This document shows positions 48,101 through 58,299 of a stretch of DNA of 64,000 nucleotides, in pieces. Origin of the DNA: Glandiceps talaboti. Lineage: Eukaryota > Hemichordata > Enteropneusta > Spengelidae. The stretch covers positions 2,254,501-2,318,500 of the forward strand of contig NC_135554.1 of assembly GCF_964340395.1 (NCBI RefSeq), read 5' to 3'. Below the pieces are notes generated by a model. It saw nothing but the letters and a program-made list of their open reading frames with translations, was not told the origin of the DNA and ran no database searches. Within the stretch, counting starts at the first letter, position 1. Every line of letters begins with the position of its first letter. The translations under genes were made by a program, and so were the position numbers.

Positions 48101-51100
48101 AGACATATGGGTAACATAATTGTATGACCAATAGACATATGGGTAATGTAATTGTAATGACCAATAGACATATGGGTAACATAATTGTATGACCAATAGA
48201 CATGTGGGTAATGTAATTATATGACCAATAGACATATGGGTAACATAATTGTAATGACCAATAGACATATGGGTAACATAATTGTAATGACCAATAGACA
48301 TATGGGTAACATAATTGTAATGACCAGTAGACATATGGGTAATGTAATTTTATGACCAATAGACATATTGGTAACATAATTGTAATGACCAGTAGACATA
48401 TGGGTAATGTAATTATATGACCAATAGACATGTGGGTAACATAATTGTACTGACCAATAGACACATGGGTAACATAATTGTAATGACCAATAGACATGTG
48501 GGTAACATAATTGTAATGACCAATAGACATATGGGTAACATAATTGTAATGGCCAATAGACATGTGGGTAACATAATTGTATGACCAATAGACATATGGG
48601 TAATGTAATTGTAATGACCAATAGACATATGGGTAACATAGTTGTATGACCAATAGACATATGGGTAATGTAATTATATGACAAATAGACATATGGGTAA
48701 CATAATTGTAATGACCAATAGACATATGGGTAACACAATTGTAATGACCAATAGACATATGGGTAATGTAATTGTAATGACCAATAGACATATGGGTAAT
48801 GTAATTGTAATGACCAATAGACATATGGGTAACATAATTGTAATGACCAATAGACATATGGGTAACATAATTTTATGACCAATAGACATGTGGGTAACAT
48901 AATTGTATGACCAATAGACATGTGGGTAATGTAATTATATGACCAATAGACATATGGGTAACATAATTGTAATGACCAATAGACATATGGGTAACATAAT
49001 TTTATGACCAATAGACATATGGGTAACATAATTGTATGACCAATAGACATGTGGGTAATGTAATTATATGACCAATAGACATATGGGTAACATAATTGTA
49101 TGACCAATAGACATGTGGGTAATGTAATTATATGACCAATAGACATGTGGGTAACATAATTGTAATGACCAATAGACATATGGGTAACATAATTGTAATG
49201 ACCAATAGACATATGGGTAACATAATTTTATGACCAATAGACATATGGGTAACATAATTGTATGACCAATAGACATGTGGGTAATGTAATTATATGACCA
49301 ATAGACATATGGGTAACATAATTGTAATGACCAATAGACATATGGGTAATGTAATTGTAATGACCAATAGACATGTGGGTAACATAATTGTAATGACCAA
49401 TAGACATATGGGTAACATAATTGTAATGACCAATAGACATGTGGATAACATAATTGTAATGACCAATAGACATATGGGTAACATAATTGTATGACCAATA
49501 GACATATGGGTAATGTAATTATAATGACCAATAGACATGTGGATAACATAATTGTAATGACCAATAGACATGTGGGTAACATAATTGTATGACCAATAGA
49601 CATATGGGTAATGTAATTGTAATGACCAATAGACATGTGGATAACATAATTGTAATGGCCAATAGACATATGGGTAACATAATTGTATGACCAATAGACA
49701 TATGGGTAATGTAATTCTAATGACCAATAGACATATGGGTAATGTAATTATATGACAAATAGACGTATGGGTAACATAATTGTAATGACCAATAGACATG
49801 TGGGTAACATAATTGTAATGACCAATAGACATATGGGTAACATAATTGTAATGACCAATAGACATATGGGTAACATAATTTTATGACCAATAGACATATG
49901 GGTAACATAATTGTATGACCAATAGACATGTGGGTAATGTAATTATATGACCAATAGACATATGGGTAACATAATTGTAATGACCAATAGACATATGGGT
50001 AATGTAATTGTAATGACCAATAGACATGTGGGTAACATAATTGTAATGACCAATAGACATATGGGTAACATAATTGTAATGACCAATAGACATGTGGATA
50101 ACATAATTGTAATGACCAATAGACATATGGGTAACATAATTGTATGACCAATAGACATATGGGTAATGTAATTATAATGACCAATAGACATGTGGATAAC
50201 ATAATTGTAATGACCAATAGACATGTGGGTAACATAATTGTATGACCAATAGACATATGGGTAATGTAATTGTAATGACCAATAGACATGTGGATAACAT
50301 AATTGTAATGGCCAATAGACATATGGGTAACATAATTGTATGACCAATAGACATATGGGTAATGTAATTCTAATGACCAATAGACATATGGGTAATGTAA
50401 TTATATGACAAATAGACGTATGGGTAACATAATTGTAATGACCAATAGACATGTGGGTAACATAATTGTATGACCAATAGACATATGGGTAACATAATTG
50501 TAATGACCAATAGACATATGGGTAATGTAATTGTAATGACCAATAGACATGTGGGTAACATAATTGTATGACCAATAGACATATGGGTAATGTAATTGTA
50601 ATGACCAATAGACATATGGGTAATGTAATTATATGACAAATAGACGTATGGGTAACATAATTGTAATGACCAATAGACATGTGGGTAACATAATTGTATG
50701 ACCAATAGACATATGGGTAACATAATTGTAATGACCAATAGACATATGGGTAATGTAATTGTAATGACCAATAGACATGTGGGTAAAATAATTGTATGAC
50801 CAATAGACATATGGGTAATGTAATTATATGACCAATAGACATATGGGTAACATAATTGTAATGACCAATAGACATATGGGTAACATAATTGTATGACCAA
50901 TAGACATATGGGTAACATAATTGTATGACCAATAGACATATGGGTAATGTAATTGTAATGACCAATAGACATATGGGTCACATAATTGTATGACCAATAG
51001 ACATATGGGTAACATAATTGTATGACCAATAGACATATGGGTAATGTAATTGTAATGACCAATAGACATGTGGGTAACATAATTGTATGACCAATAGACA

Positions 51101-52681
51101 TATGGGTAATGTAATTGTAATGACCAATAGACATACAGGTAACATAATTGTATGACCAATAGACATATGGGTAACATAATTGTATGACCAATAGACATAC
51201 GGGTAATGTACTTGTAATGACCAATAGACATATGGGTAACATAATTGTAATGACCAATAGACATATGGGTAACATAATTGTATGACCAATAGACATATAG
51301 GTAACATAATTGTATGACCAATAGACATGTGGGTAACATAATTTATGACCAATAGACATATGGGTAACAGAATTCTATGACCAATAGACAGATGGGTCAC
51401 AGAATTGTATGACCAATAGACATATAGGTAACATAATGTAATGACCAATAGACATATGGGTAATTATATGACAAATAGACGTATGGGTAACATAATTGTA
51501 ATGACCAATAGACATGTGGGTAACATAATTGTATGACCAATAGACATATAGGTAACATAATGTAATGACCAATAGACATATGGGTAATGTAATTGTAATG
51601 ACCAATAGACATATGGGTAACATAATTGTATGACCAATAGACATATGGGTAACATAATTGTATGACCAATAGACATATGGGTAACATAATTGTATGACCA
51701 ATAGACATGTGGGTAACATAATTGTATGACCAATAGACATATGGGTAATGTAATTGTAATGACCAATAGACATATGGGTAATGTAATTGTAATGACCAAT
51801 AGACATATGGGTAATGTAATTGTAATGACCAATAGACATGTGGATAACATAATTGTAATGACCAATAGACATGTGGGTAACATAATTGTATGACCAATAG
51901 ACATATGGGTAATGTAATTGTAATGACCAATAGACATATGGGTAACATAATTGTATGACCAATAGACATGTGGGTAATGTAATTATATGACCAATAGACA
52001 TATTGGTAACATAATTGTAATGACCAATAGACATATGGGTAACATAATTTATGACCAATAGACATATGGGTAACAGAATTCTATGACCAATAGACATATG
52101 GGTAACAGAATTGTAATGACCAATAGACATATGGATAACAGAATTCTATGACCAATAGACATATAGGTAACATAATTGTAATGACCAATAGACATATTGG
52201 TAACATAATTGTATGACCAATAGACATATGGGTAATGTAATTGTAATGACCAATAGACATGTGGGTAATGTAATTGTAATGACCAATAGACATGTGGGTA
52301 ACATAATTGTATGACCAATAGACATATGGGTAACATAATTGTATGACCAATAGACACTAGTGTAAAGTTGGCAAGGTAAATATTGTTTGTTCATAATAAT
52401 AGATCATGACTGACATTAGATTATCAACTTTTCAATTACAGACTCAGTTTTTTGCTGTGATGGTTCATACCTGTGTCAACCTTATTCAGTCAGATTGTGA
52501 CTTTCCAAGGGGGTTTAATCTTGCTGTAGTCATGTATGCACTATCTATGATTCTGCTGTTTGGTAATTTTTATAGTAAAGCATATGGTGAAAAGAAAGCT
52601 TACCAGAAACATGAACAACTGAGGAGAAGAGAACTAAATGGAATAAAGCAGAATGGTTTTGATGTAGCCAAATTAGATTAA
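42381..52681 (+). CDS. ELOVL4-type very-long-chain fatty-acid elongase (six exons)
   Basis: Exons 42381-42441, 43355-43542, 44919-44999, 45578-45749, 46708-46835 and 52442-52681 total 870 nt and encode 289 residues. The product is a multi-pass ER membrane 3-ketoacyl-CoA synthase; vertebrate ELOVL4 extends very-long-chain saturated and polyunsaturated acyl chains. The histidine box HVYHH is at residues 145-149, preceded by [20 protein letters not shown] and followed by [15 protein letters not shown] and [17 protein letters not shown] and NSFIH..MY.YYGL fit ELOVL4 better than ELOVL7. The tail ends DVAKLD and lacks a KKXX dilysine signal. The start ATG follows TTCCATACAG|AAATC, a plausible acceptor, so an untranslated first exon is likely. 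It is head to head with the ELOVL1/7-like gene. Confidence 0.94.
42919..43124. mobile_element. Foldback/MITE-like element, about 205 bp, in ELOVL4-like intron 1
   Basis: The left arm (GTGCCATTCTGAGATC..GCTGTGGGCTACATTGC) pairs with a right arm ending GCAATGTGGCTCACAGCAGA and GAGGCAC. The pairing extends to the centre, where GCAATGAATATTCATGA is mirrored by TCATGAATATTCATTGC. No coding capacity. Confidence 0.75.
43355..43542 (+). CDS. ELOVL4-like exon 2 (188 nt)
   Basis: Acceptor TTGATAG|ATCC and donor GAG|GTAAGT. It reads [20 protein letters not shown] then [20 protein letters not shown], ending [18 protein letters not shown] is nearly identical to vertebrate ELOVL4 DKRVENWPLMQSP. Confidence 0.95.
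43560..44165 (-). repeat. Dispersed repeat family A, reverse orientation, in ELOVL4-like intron 2
   Basis: Read on the - strand it has the usual order: GGTTGTTGGTATGGGTGTGG, TTGCTAGGCACATTTGCATA, then the TTTCAGCCCAATCTGGTCAG words and CTAATTTACATATCAATGAT. It is antisense to the ELOVL4-like gene. Confidence 0.75.
44180..44335 (+). mobile_element. Possible SINE or LINE tail
   Basis: The string TAATTGTAAAGCACTTTGAG followed by CGCTATATAAGAACCCAACA and an (ATT)n tail strongly resembles the 3' tails of CR1/L2/V-SINE-type elements (KGCGCTATATAARWRYY..). The body upstream (TGCATGGCTGCAATGG...) is not resolved. Confidence 0.5.
44280..44400. repeat. (ATT)n microsatellite
   Basis: ATTATTATT runs from about 44304 to 44335 and again near 44365-44390. 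Just before it, GTAAAGCACTTTGAGCATGG and GCGCTATATAAGAA are words common at the 3' end of animal SINE-like repeats. This is a weak hint of a SINE tail. Confidence 0.75.
44440..44830 (-). repeat. Dispersed repeat family A, reverse orientation, partial
   Basis: Repeats of GCCTAGCAACAAGACCACAC and CAGTTGTACTATAACACCAT followed by GATATGCAAATTTAGTCTAA; the - strand has the family order. Confidence 0.65.
44919..44999 (+). CDS. ELOVL4-like exon 3 (81 nt)
   Basis: Acceptor TATGTTAG|TTT and donor CGA|GTAAGT. Encodes [20 protein letters not shown] then NDPLALR. GYSY.CQ.VDYS matches vertebrate ELOVL4 directly. Confidence 0.94.
45100..45212. repeat. Compound (CA)n/(CAGA)n microsatellite
   Basis: A run of CACA and CAGA words in ELOVL4-like intron 3. 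It gives long artificial Cys/Val/Ser frames on the - strand. Confidence 0.9.
45578..45749 (+). CDS. ELOVL4-like exon 4 (histidine box)
   Basis: Acceptor TTTTCCAG|ATGG and donor CAGT|GTAAGT. It encodes 57 residues plus one base: [40 protein letters not shown] and [17 protein letters not shown]. It equals exons 4 and 5 of the ELOVL1/7-like gene in one exon. Confidence 0.96.
45930..46440. repeat. G/C-tract-flanked repeat in ELOVL4-like intron 4
   Basis: Five long G or C runs (45944, 46091, 46361, 46407, 46419) separate repeated phrases GGGGTCAAAAGTCTACAT. The left edge CAGGTGCGCCATGGGG and right edge CCCCGGTGCATCATTA face each other loosely, so it may be a degenerate foldback element like family C. 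Confidence 0.55.
46708..46835 (+). CDS. ELOVL4-like exon 5
   Basis: Acceptor TTTTTTAG|CATT and donor CTA|GTAAGT. With the split Ser codon it reads [20 protein letters not shown] then [20 protein letters not shown] and LQL. It carries the NSFIH..MY.YYG motif. Confidence 0.95.
46915..52357. repeat. 32-33-bp minisatellite, about 165 copies, filling ELOVL4-like intron 5
   Basis: The unit is ATAATTGTAATGACCAATAG plus ACATATGGGTAAC, with frequent TGTATGACC (one base shorter), GGGTAATGT, ATGTGGG and GTGGATAAC variants. Each unit has CCAAT and the E-box-like CATATG. About 97 percent of the 5.6-kb intron is array. A stretch of about 680 bp is identical at an offset of 653 bp (49137-49816 against 49790-50469). 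The rare marker ATGACAAATAGACGTATGGG recurs at about 49752, 50405, 50636 and 51470, showing more block duplications. Long frames on both strands are artefacts of the period. Confidence 0.97.
52442..52681 (+). CDS. ELOVL4-like exon 6 (last)
   Basis: After acceptor CAATTACAG|ACTCAG it encodes 79 residues, [20 protein letters not shown], then a membrane segment ([20 protein letters not shown]) and a charged tail ending DVAKLD, TAA at 52679-52681. D-C-x-F/Y-P before the last membrane segment is conserved in ELOVL4. Confidence 0.94.
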   Translation, partial: TQFFAVMVHTCVNLIQSDCDFPRGFNLAVVMYALSMILLFGNFYSKAYGEKKAYQKHEQLRRRELNGIKQNGFDVAKLD

Positions 52682-52897
52682 CATTTATTCAATGAGTATT
52701 TACAGGATATGATAAACTAATATACACTTGTTGCCTGCCTATGAGGGCACTGCAAGATGTCTATTAGGGTTGTTATGTCGTGACTATTTCAAGCACTAGT
52801 AGATGCCAAATTACCCCTCATAATGTTATATAGCAACTTTTTCCTTTTGCTTCAGCTACATAACAGTCCTTGGGGTGTAGATGTCTACTAGTGTCTG

Positions 52898-52903
52898 AAT
52901 AAA
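52898..52903 (+). terminator. Polyadenylation signal of the ELOVL4-like gene
   Basis: AATAAA in CTGAATAAAGCC, 217 bp after the stop codon. A second candidate (TTAATAAATT) lies near 53150. Confidence 0.55.
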
Positions 52904-52909
52904 GCCAGG

Positions 52910-53900
52910 CAGTAATGTTTTGTAACACATCACATTCTCAGGCACATAAGCAAATTCCCAATAGGACTGTTGTACTACTTGAATATTGCCCTAGGGATAA
53001 TAGAATGCAACTGTGCTCAAATATGCAAATTTAGTTGCTATGGGTCAATAGTCCATACCACAGGATATGATCTAAGCCACTCACTGAAGGCTATATGAAG
53101 ATGGTGTTGTAATCAGTATTAGTTACCCTATACTTTTTGTTAAATTTTTAATAAATTAGTCTGTGCAAATTTTATGTATGTTGATTGCTTCCGATGAGTT
53201 GTGTATTTACAGACAGACCAAGCGTGATCACCTGACTTTATGTTTCACATGATATCTCTCTATTCTGCTGCATTAAGCTATTTTCTTGATTTGTAAGCTT
53301 TGTATACATATTTTGGTTACCCACTTTGAAGCATTACACAAAGTGTGTTCCAGGGCTTTAGATTTTTGTCATGAAGACCAATTGAATGGCATGAAAAGAA
53401 GCAGTCAACAAAGACACGTGATAAGTTTCATGATATGATTTAATATTTGTATTGCAAAGACTTTCATGGTTTCTTTATCATCGTCATGGAAAATTAAAAT
53501 AAGCAAAAGTGATACTGCCAACTATTGGAATCAAAAGGGGGTGAAGTGATGATTTTCAAAATACTCCATTGTACTCAATAAGTCTTTTACATGGCTATAA
53601 ATTAAATGAAAAGATTATTTCAAAAAAGGTAACTGATCTTAGTCTAATATTGTTGTTTTTCTATTTGGTATTTCAAAGGTTTGCTTACCTTGAACTTGTT
53701 TGATATTGTTTTGTATGAATTCTGAAAGTGGTTAAAAAGAAAAAAATGATACAGTCTAATTTATAGGCTACTTATATCATGATAATATTCACAGTTGACT
53801 TTGTGTCTTAAAATGCAAAAAGTAAAAATTACTCCTAAGTCATCACTTCATTCAACATTCAAATTACTGATGAAATCATCAAAATGGTAAATTTTTATGT
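52910..53900. other. Unassigned spacer downstream of the ELOVL4-like gene
   Basis: May include a longer 3' untranslated region (second AATAAA near 53150). No further gene recognised. Confidence 0.4.
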
Positions 53901-53907
53901 AAACATC

Positions 53908-54053
53908 AATGTATGTATGTATGTATGTATGTATGTGTGTGTGTGTGCGTGCGTGCATGCGTGTGCGTGCGTATGTATGTATGTATGTATGTATGTATGT
54001 ATGCATGTGTGTGTGCATCTATGTATGTATGTATGTATGCATGTATGTATGTA

Positions 54054-54148
<95 letters not shown>

Positions 54149-54268
54149 ATGTGTGTGTGCATGTATATGCATGTATGTTTGTATGTATGTATGTATGTAT
54201 GTATGTATGTATGTATGTATGTATGTATGTATGGATGGATGTTTTGCGTGTGTGTGTATATGTATGTA

Positions 54269-54316
<48 letters not shown>

Positions 54317-54330
54317 GATGGATGGATAAA
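53908..54330. repeat. Compound microsatellite (GTAT)n, (TA)38, (GTAT)n, (GT)n
   Basis: GTAT tetranucleotides (53910-54060), an uninterrupted (TA) run of about 75 bp (54061-54135), more GTAT, then a (GT) run to 54313 and GGAT repeats. Open frames such as [11 protein letters not shown] on either strand are artefacts. Confidence 0.97.
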
Positions 54331-54544
54331 AAAAAAATTTGTAGACTTTCAGACAATGCAAACCGCAGTGTGTAGACTTTCAGATGATACTAACTGCAGG
54401 GTCTCAAGATACCTTCAAATTACATAATTTATATATTTTTCAAGAGATAGTTGAAACAAACTGTTCATTTAATCTGGTTATGATTTTAAGAAGTTGATCA
54501 AAGAAAGCTTAAAGGAAAGATACATTGTTTGTGTTTAAAAGATA

Positions 54545-55510
54545 ATTACTTTTATTGATTTTTAGCACAACTGAACTGATAAGGTTCTGTACTGTGCTAT
54601 AGGCATGGCAAAGTGTGTGTGTGTGTGTGTGTGGATGTGTGTGTGTGGATGTAAACAACTTAAAGTAAAAAACCACTGGACCGATTGCCATGATATTTGA
54701 TGGGTATATTACCTTGGGTGTCTAGTTGGTAAATTGTTCAAATCAAAATTATCTTACCACCGGTGTATGATTTGGGTCAAAAAATGTGATTTTTGGTAAA
54801 AAACTTAAACTGAAAAACTTTTCAGCAGATCGATCTTAAGAATTGTTCATGACATGATGATCCAATCAGTGATATGCAAATTAGGGCTAAAAATGTGTGT
54901 TTTTGGTAAAAAATACATTATTCCAAAATTATTGAGCAGATTGGGTTCTAATGTGATTGGAACGTTCTTAGTGGAGTTTTGATTAAGAATTGTTCATGAC
55001 ATGATGATCCCATCAGTGATATGCAAATTAGGGCTAAAATGCATCTTTTTGGTCAAAAATCTATAATTCCAAAACAGAAGATTGGGCTGAAATTTAGTGG
55101 GAGCATTCTTAGGGGTGTTAAGATTAAGAATTGTTCATGATGATCCCATTAGTGATATTAGGACTAAAAATGTGTCGATATGCAAATTAGGTCTAAAAAT
55201 CTCAATTTTGATCAAAAACATCTGCATGGTGAATGGCTGGTAACTTGGTGGGGATGTTTCTGGAGGTATTATTCTGCAGTTATTGTTGAAAACATTTCGA
55301 AACAATTGCCCTAGCAACCATGATCACACCCTTAGCAACAGTGAAATTACGATGCATATTACAAAGATATCAACAGGGATGGGTAGGTAAGTGACTAAAG
55401 ATTTCAAAAATGTATGCAAAATGCCTAGCAACAAGACCATGTACATAGTAAAAGCCAAGTACAGTTGTGCTACAATGCCATTGGCGCTATTTTTTAGTAC
55501 GTGTATTAAC
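54545..55510 (-). repeat. Dispersed repeat family A, reverse orientation, nearly full length
   Basis: Begins with the complement of the family end (TTTTTAGCACAACTGAACTG, ATAGGCATGGCAAAGTG), passes (GT)n and repeated GATATGCAAATTAGGGCTAA paragraphs, and ends with TAGCAACAAGACCATG and AATGCCATTGGCGCTATTTT. This gives the family a length of about 960 bp. Confidence 0.85.
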
Positions 55511-55645
55511 CAGATTTAAATAAAGTTTATATTTAAAATCAAAATAATTGTTGTAAGTGTCTTTCCAGAGGAATACTTTGTCTACAGTAACTAAAAGAAC
55601 ATAATGATATTGGTCATGGTTATTCAGAGAAGAATGGTAAATGAG

Positions 55646-58140
55646 ACTGTCTGATAGTGTGCTATGGGTAACCTGTATGCGATTGCCTGATAGTGTGCGA
55701 CGGGTAACCTGTATGTGATTGTCTGATAGTGTGCTATGGGTAACATGTATGCGATTGTCAGACAGTATGCTATGGGTAACCTGTATGCGATTGTCTGATA
55801 GTGTGCTACGTGTAACCTGTATGCGATTGTCTGATAGTGTGCTACGCGATTGTCTGATAATGTGCTACGGGTAACCTGTATGCGATTGTCTGATAGTGTG
55901 CTACGGGTAACCTGTATGTGATTGTCTGATAGTGTGCTATGGGTAACATGTATGCGATTGTCTGATAGTGTGCTATGGGTAACCTGTATGCGATTGTCAG
56001 ACAGTCTGCTATGGGTAACATGTATGCGATTGTCTGATAATGTGCTACGGGTAACATGTATGCGATTGTCTGATAGTGTGCTACGGGTAACCTGTATGCG
56101 ATTGTCTGATAGTGTGCTATGGGTAACCTGTATGCGATTGTCTGACAGTGTGCTATGGGTAACCTGTATGCGATTGTCTGACAGTGTGCTATGGGTAACC
56201 TGTATGCGATTGTCTGACAGTGTGCTATGGGTAACCTGTATGCGATTGTCTGATAGTGTGCTACGGGTAACCTGTATGCGATTGTCTGAAAGTGTGCTAT
56301 GGGTAACCTGTATGCGATTGTCTGATACTGTGCTATGGGTAACATGTATGCGATTGTCAGACAGTGTGCTATGGGTAACCTGTATGCGATTGTCAGACAG
56401 TGTGCTATGGGTAACCTGTATGCGATTGTCAGACAGTGTGCTATGGGTAACCTGTATGCGATTGTCTGATAGTGTGCTATGGGTAACCTGTATGCGATTG
56501 TCTGCATGATAGTGTGCTACGGGTAACCTGTATGCGATTGTCTGACAGTGTGCTATGGGTAACCTGTATGCGATTGTCTGATAGTGTGCTACGGGTAACC
56601 TGTATGCGATTGTCTGACAGTGTGCTACGGGTAACCTGTATGCGATTGTCAGACAGTATGCTACGGGTAACCTGTATGCGATTGTCTGATAGTGTGCTAC
56701 GGGTAACCTGTATGCGATTGTCAGACAGTATGCTACGGGTAACCTGTATGCGATTGTCTGATAGTGTGCTATGGGTAACCTGTATGCGATTGTCAGACAG
56801 TATGCTACGGGTAACCTGTATGCGATTGTCTGATAGTGTGCTATGGGTAACCTGTATGCGATTGTCTGATAGTGTGCTATGGGTAACCTGTATGCGATTG
56901 TCTGACAGTGTGCTATGGGTAACATGTATGCGATTGTCAGACAGTGTGCTATGGGTAACCTGTATGCGATTGTCTGATAGTGTGCTACGGGTAACCTGTA
57001 TGTGATTGTCTGATAGTGTGCTATGGGTAACATGTATGCGATTGTCTGATAATGTGCTATGGGTAACCTGTATGTGATTGTCTGACAGTGTGCTACGGGT
57101 AACATGTATGCGATTGTCAGACAGTGTGCTACGGGTAACCTGTATGCGATTGTCAGACAGTATGCTACGGGTAACCTGTATGCGATTGTCTGACAGTGTG
57201 CTACGGGTAACCTGTATGCGATTGTCAGACAGTATGCTATGGGTAACCTGTATGCGATTGTCTGACAGTGTGCTATGGGTAACATGTATGCGATTGTCTG
57301 ATAATGTGCTACGGGTAACCTGTATGCGATTGTCTGATAATGTGATACGGGTAACATGTATGCGATTGTCTGATAGTGTGCTATGGGTAACCTGTATGCG
57401 ATTGTCAGACAGTATGCTATGGGTAACCTGTATGTGATTGTCTGATAGTGTGCTATGGGTAACCTGTATGCGATTGTCAGACAGTATGCTATGGGTAACC
57501 TGTATGTGATTGTCTGATAGTGTGCTATGGGTAACATGTATGTGATTGTCTGACAGTGTGCTATGGGTAACATGTATGCGATTGTCAGACAGTGTGCTAC
57601 GGGTAACCTGTATGCGATTGTCAGACAGTGTGCTACGGGTAACCTGTATGCGATTGTCAGACAGTGTGCTACGGGTAACCTGTATGCGATTGTCTGATAG
57701 TGTGCTACGGGTAACCTGTATGCGATTGTCTGACAGTGTGCTACGGGTAACCTGTATGCGATTGTCTGACAGTGTGCTACGGGTAACCTGTATGCGATTG
57801 TCTGACAGTGTGCTATGGGTAACCTGTATGCGATTGTCTGACAGTGTGCTATGGGTAACCTGTATGCGATTGTCTGACAGTGTGCTATGGGTAACCTGTA
57901 TGCGATTGTCTGACAGTGTGCTATGGGTAACCTAGTATGCGATTATTGTCTGACAGTGTGCTATGGGTAACCTGTATGTGATTATTGTCTGACAGTGTGC
58001 TATGGGTAACCTGTATGTGATTATTGTCTGACAGTGTGCTATGGGTAACCTGTATGTGATTATTGTCTGACAGTGTGCTATGGGTAACCTGTATGTGATT
58101 ATTGTCTGACAGTGTGCTATGGGTAACCTGTCTGACAGTG
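55646..58140. repeat. 36-bp minisatellite, about 69 copies, with palindromic core
   Basis: The unit is GGGTAACCTGTATGCGATTG plus TCTGACAGTGTGCTAT. The core occurs as TGTCTGACA or TGTCAGACA, which are exact reverse complements, or broken as TGTCTGATA. The last five or so units (from about 57938) are 39 bp because of an ATT insertion (GATTATTGTC), homogenised as a block. As 36 is a multiple of three, a 12-residue repeat (YRLPIAHYQTIA on the - strand, MRLSDSVLWVTC on the + strand) stays open for up to 649 codons; no start context, splice site or known family supports coding. Confidence 0.97.
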
Positions 58141-58174
58141 TACTATAGTATGGTCACAGGGGTCAGCAAGCATG

Positions 58175-58290
58175 TAATTGATTGATTGATCGATCGATTG
58201 ATTGATTGATTGATTGATTGATTTATTGATTGATTTATTTATTTATTTATTTATTTATTATTTGGTTGAATGATTGATCGATTGAATGAT
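58175..58290. repeat. (TGAT)n/(TTAT)n tetranucleotide tract
   Basis: TGATTGATTGAT runs, passing into TTTATTTATT, immediately right of the 36-bp array. Confidence 0.9.
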
Positions 58291-58299
58291 CAATTTTTG

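Noticed and set aside
46894-52394. Many frames of 60-404 codons of the form [11 protein letters not shown] on the - strand and [11 protein letters not shown] on the + strand
   Set aside because: All are translations of the 32-33-bp intron array in different frames; one-base unit variants simply shift between them.
53884-54427. Overlapping Cys/Val/Tyr/Ile-rich frames on both strands
   Set aside because: Simple GTAT, TA and GT microsatellite translation.
55624-57573. 649-codon open frame on the - strand and matching + strand frames in the 36-bp array
   Set aside because: The period is 36 nt, so one stop-free unit keeps the frame open by itself. No known family, no start context and no splice sites.
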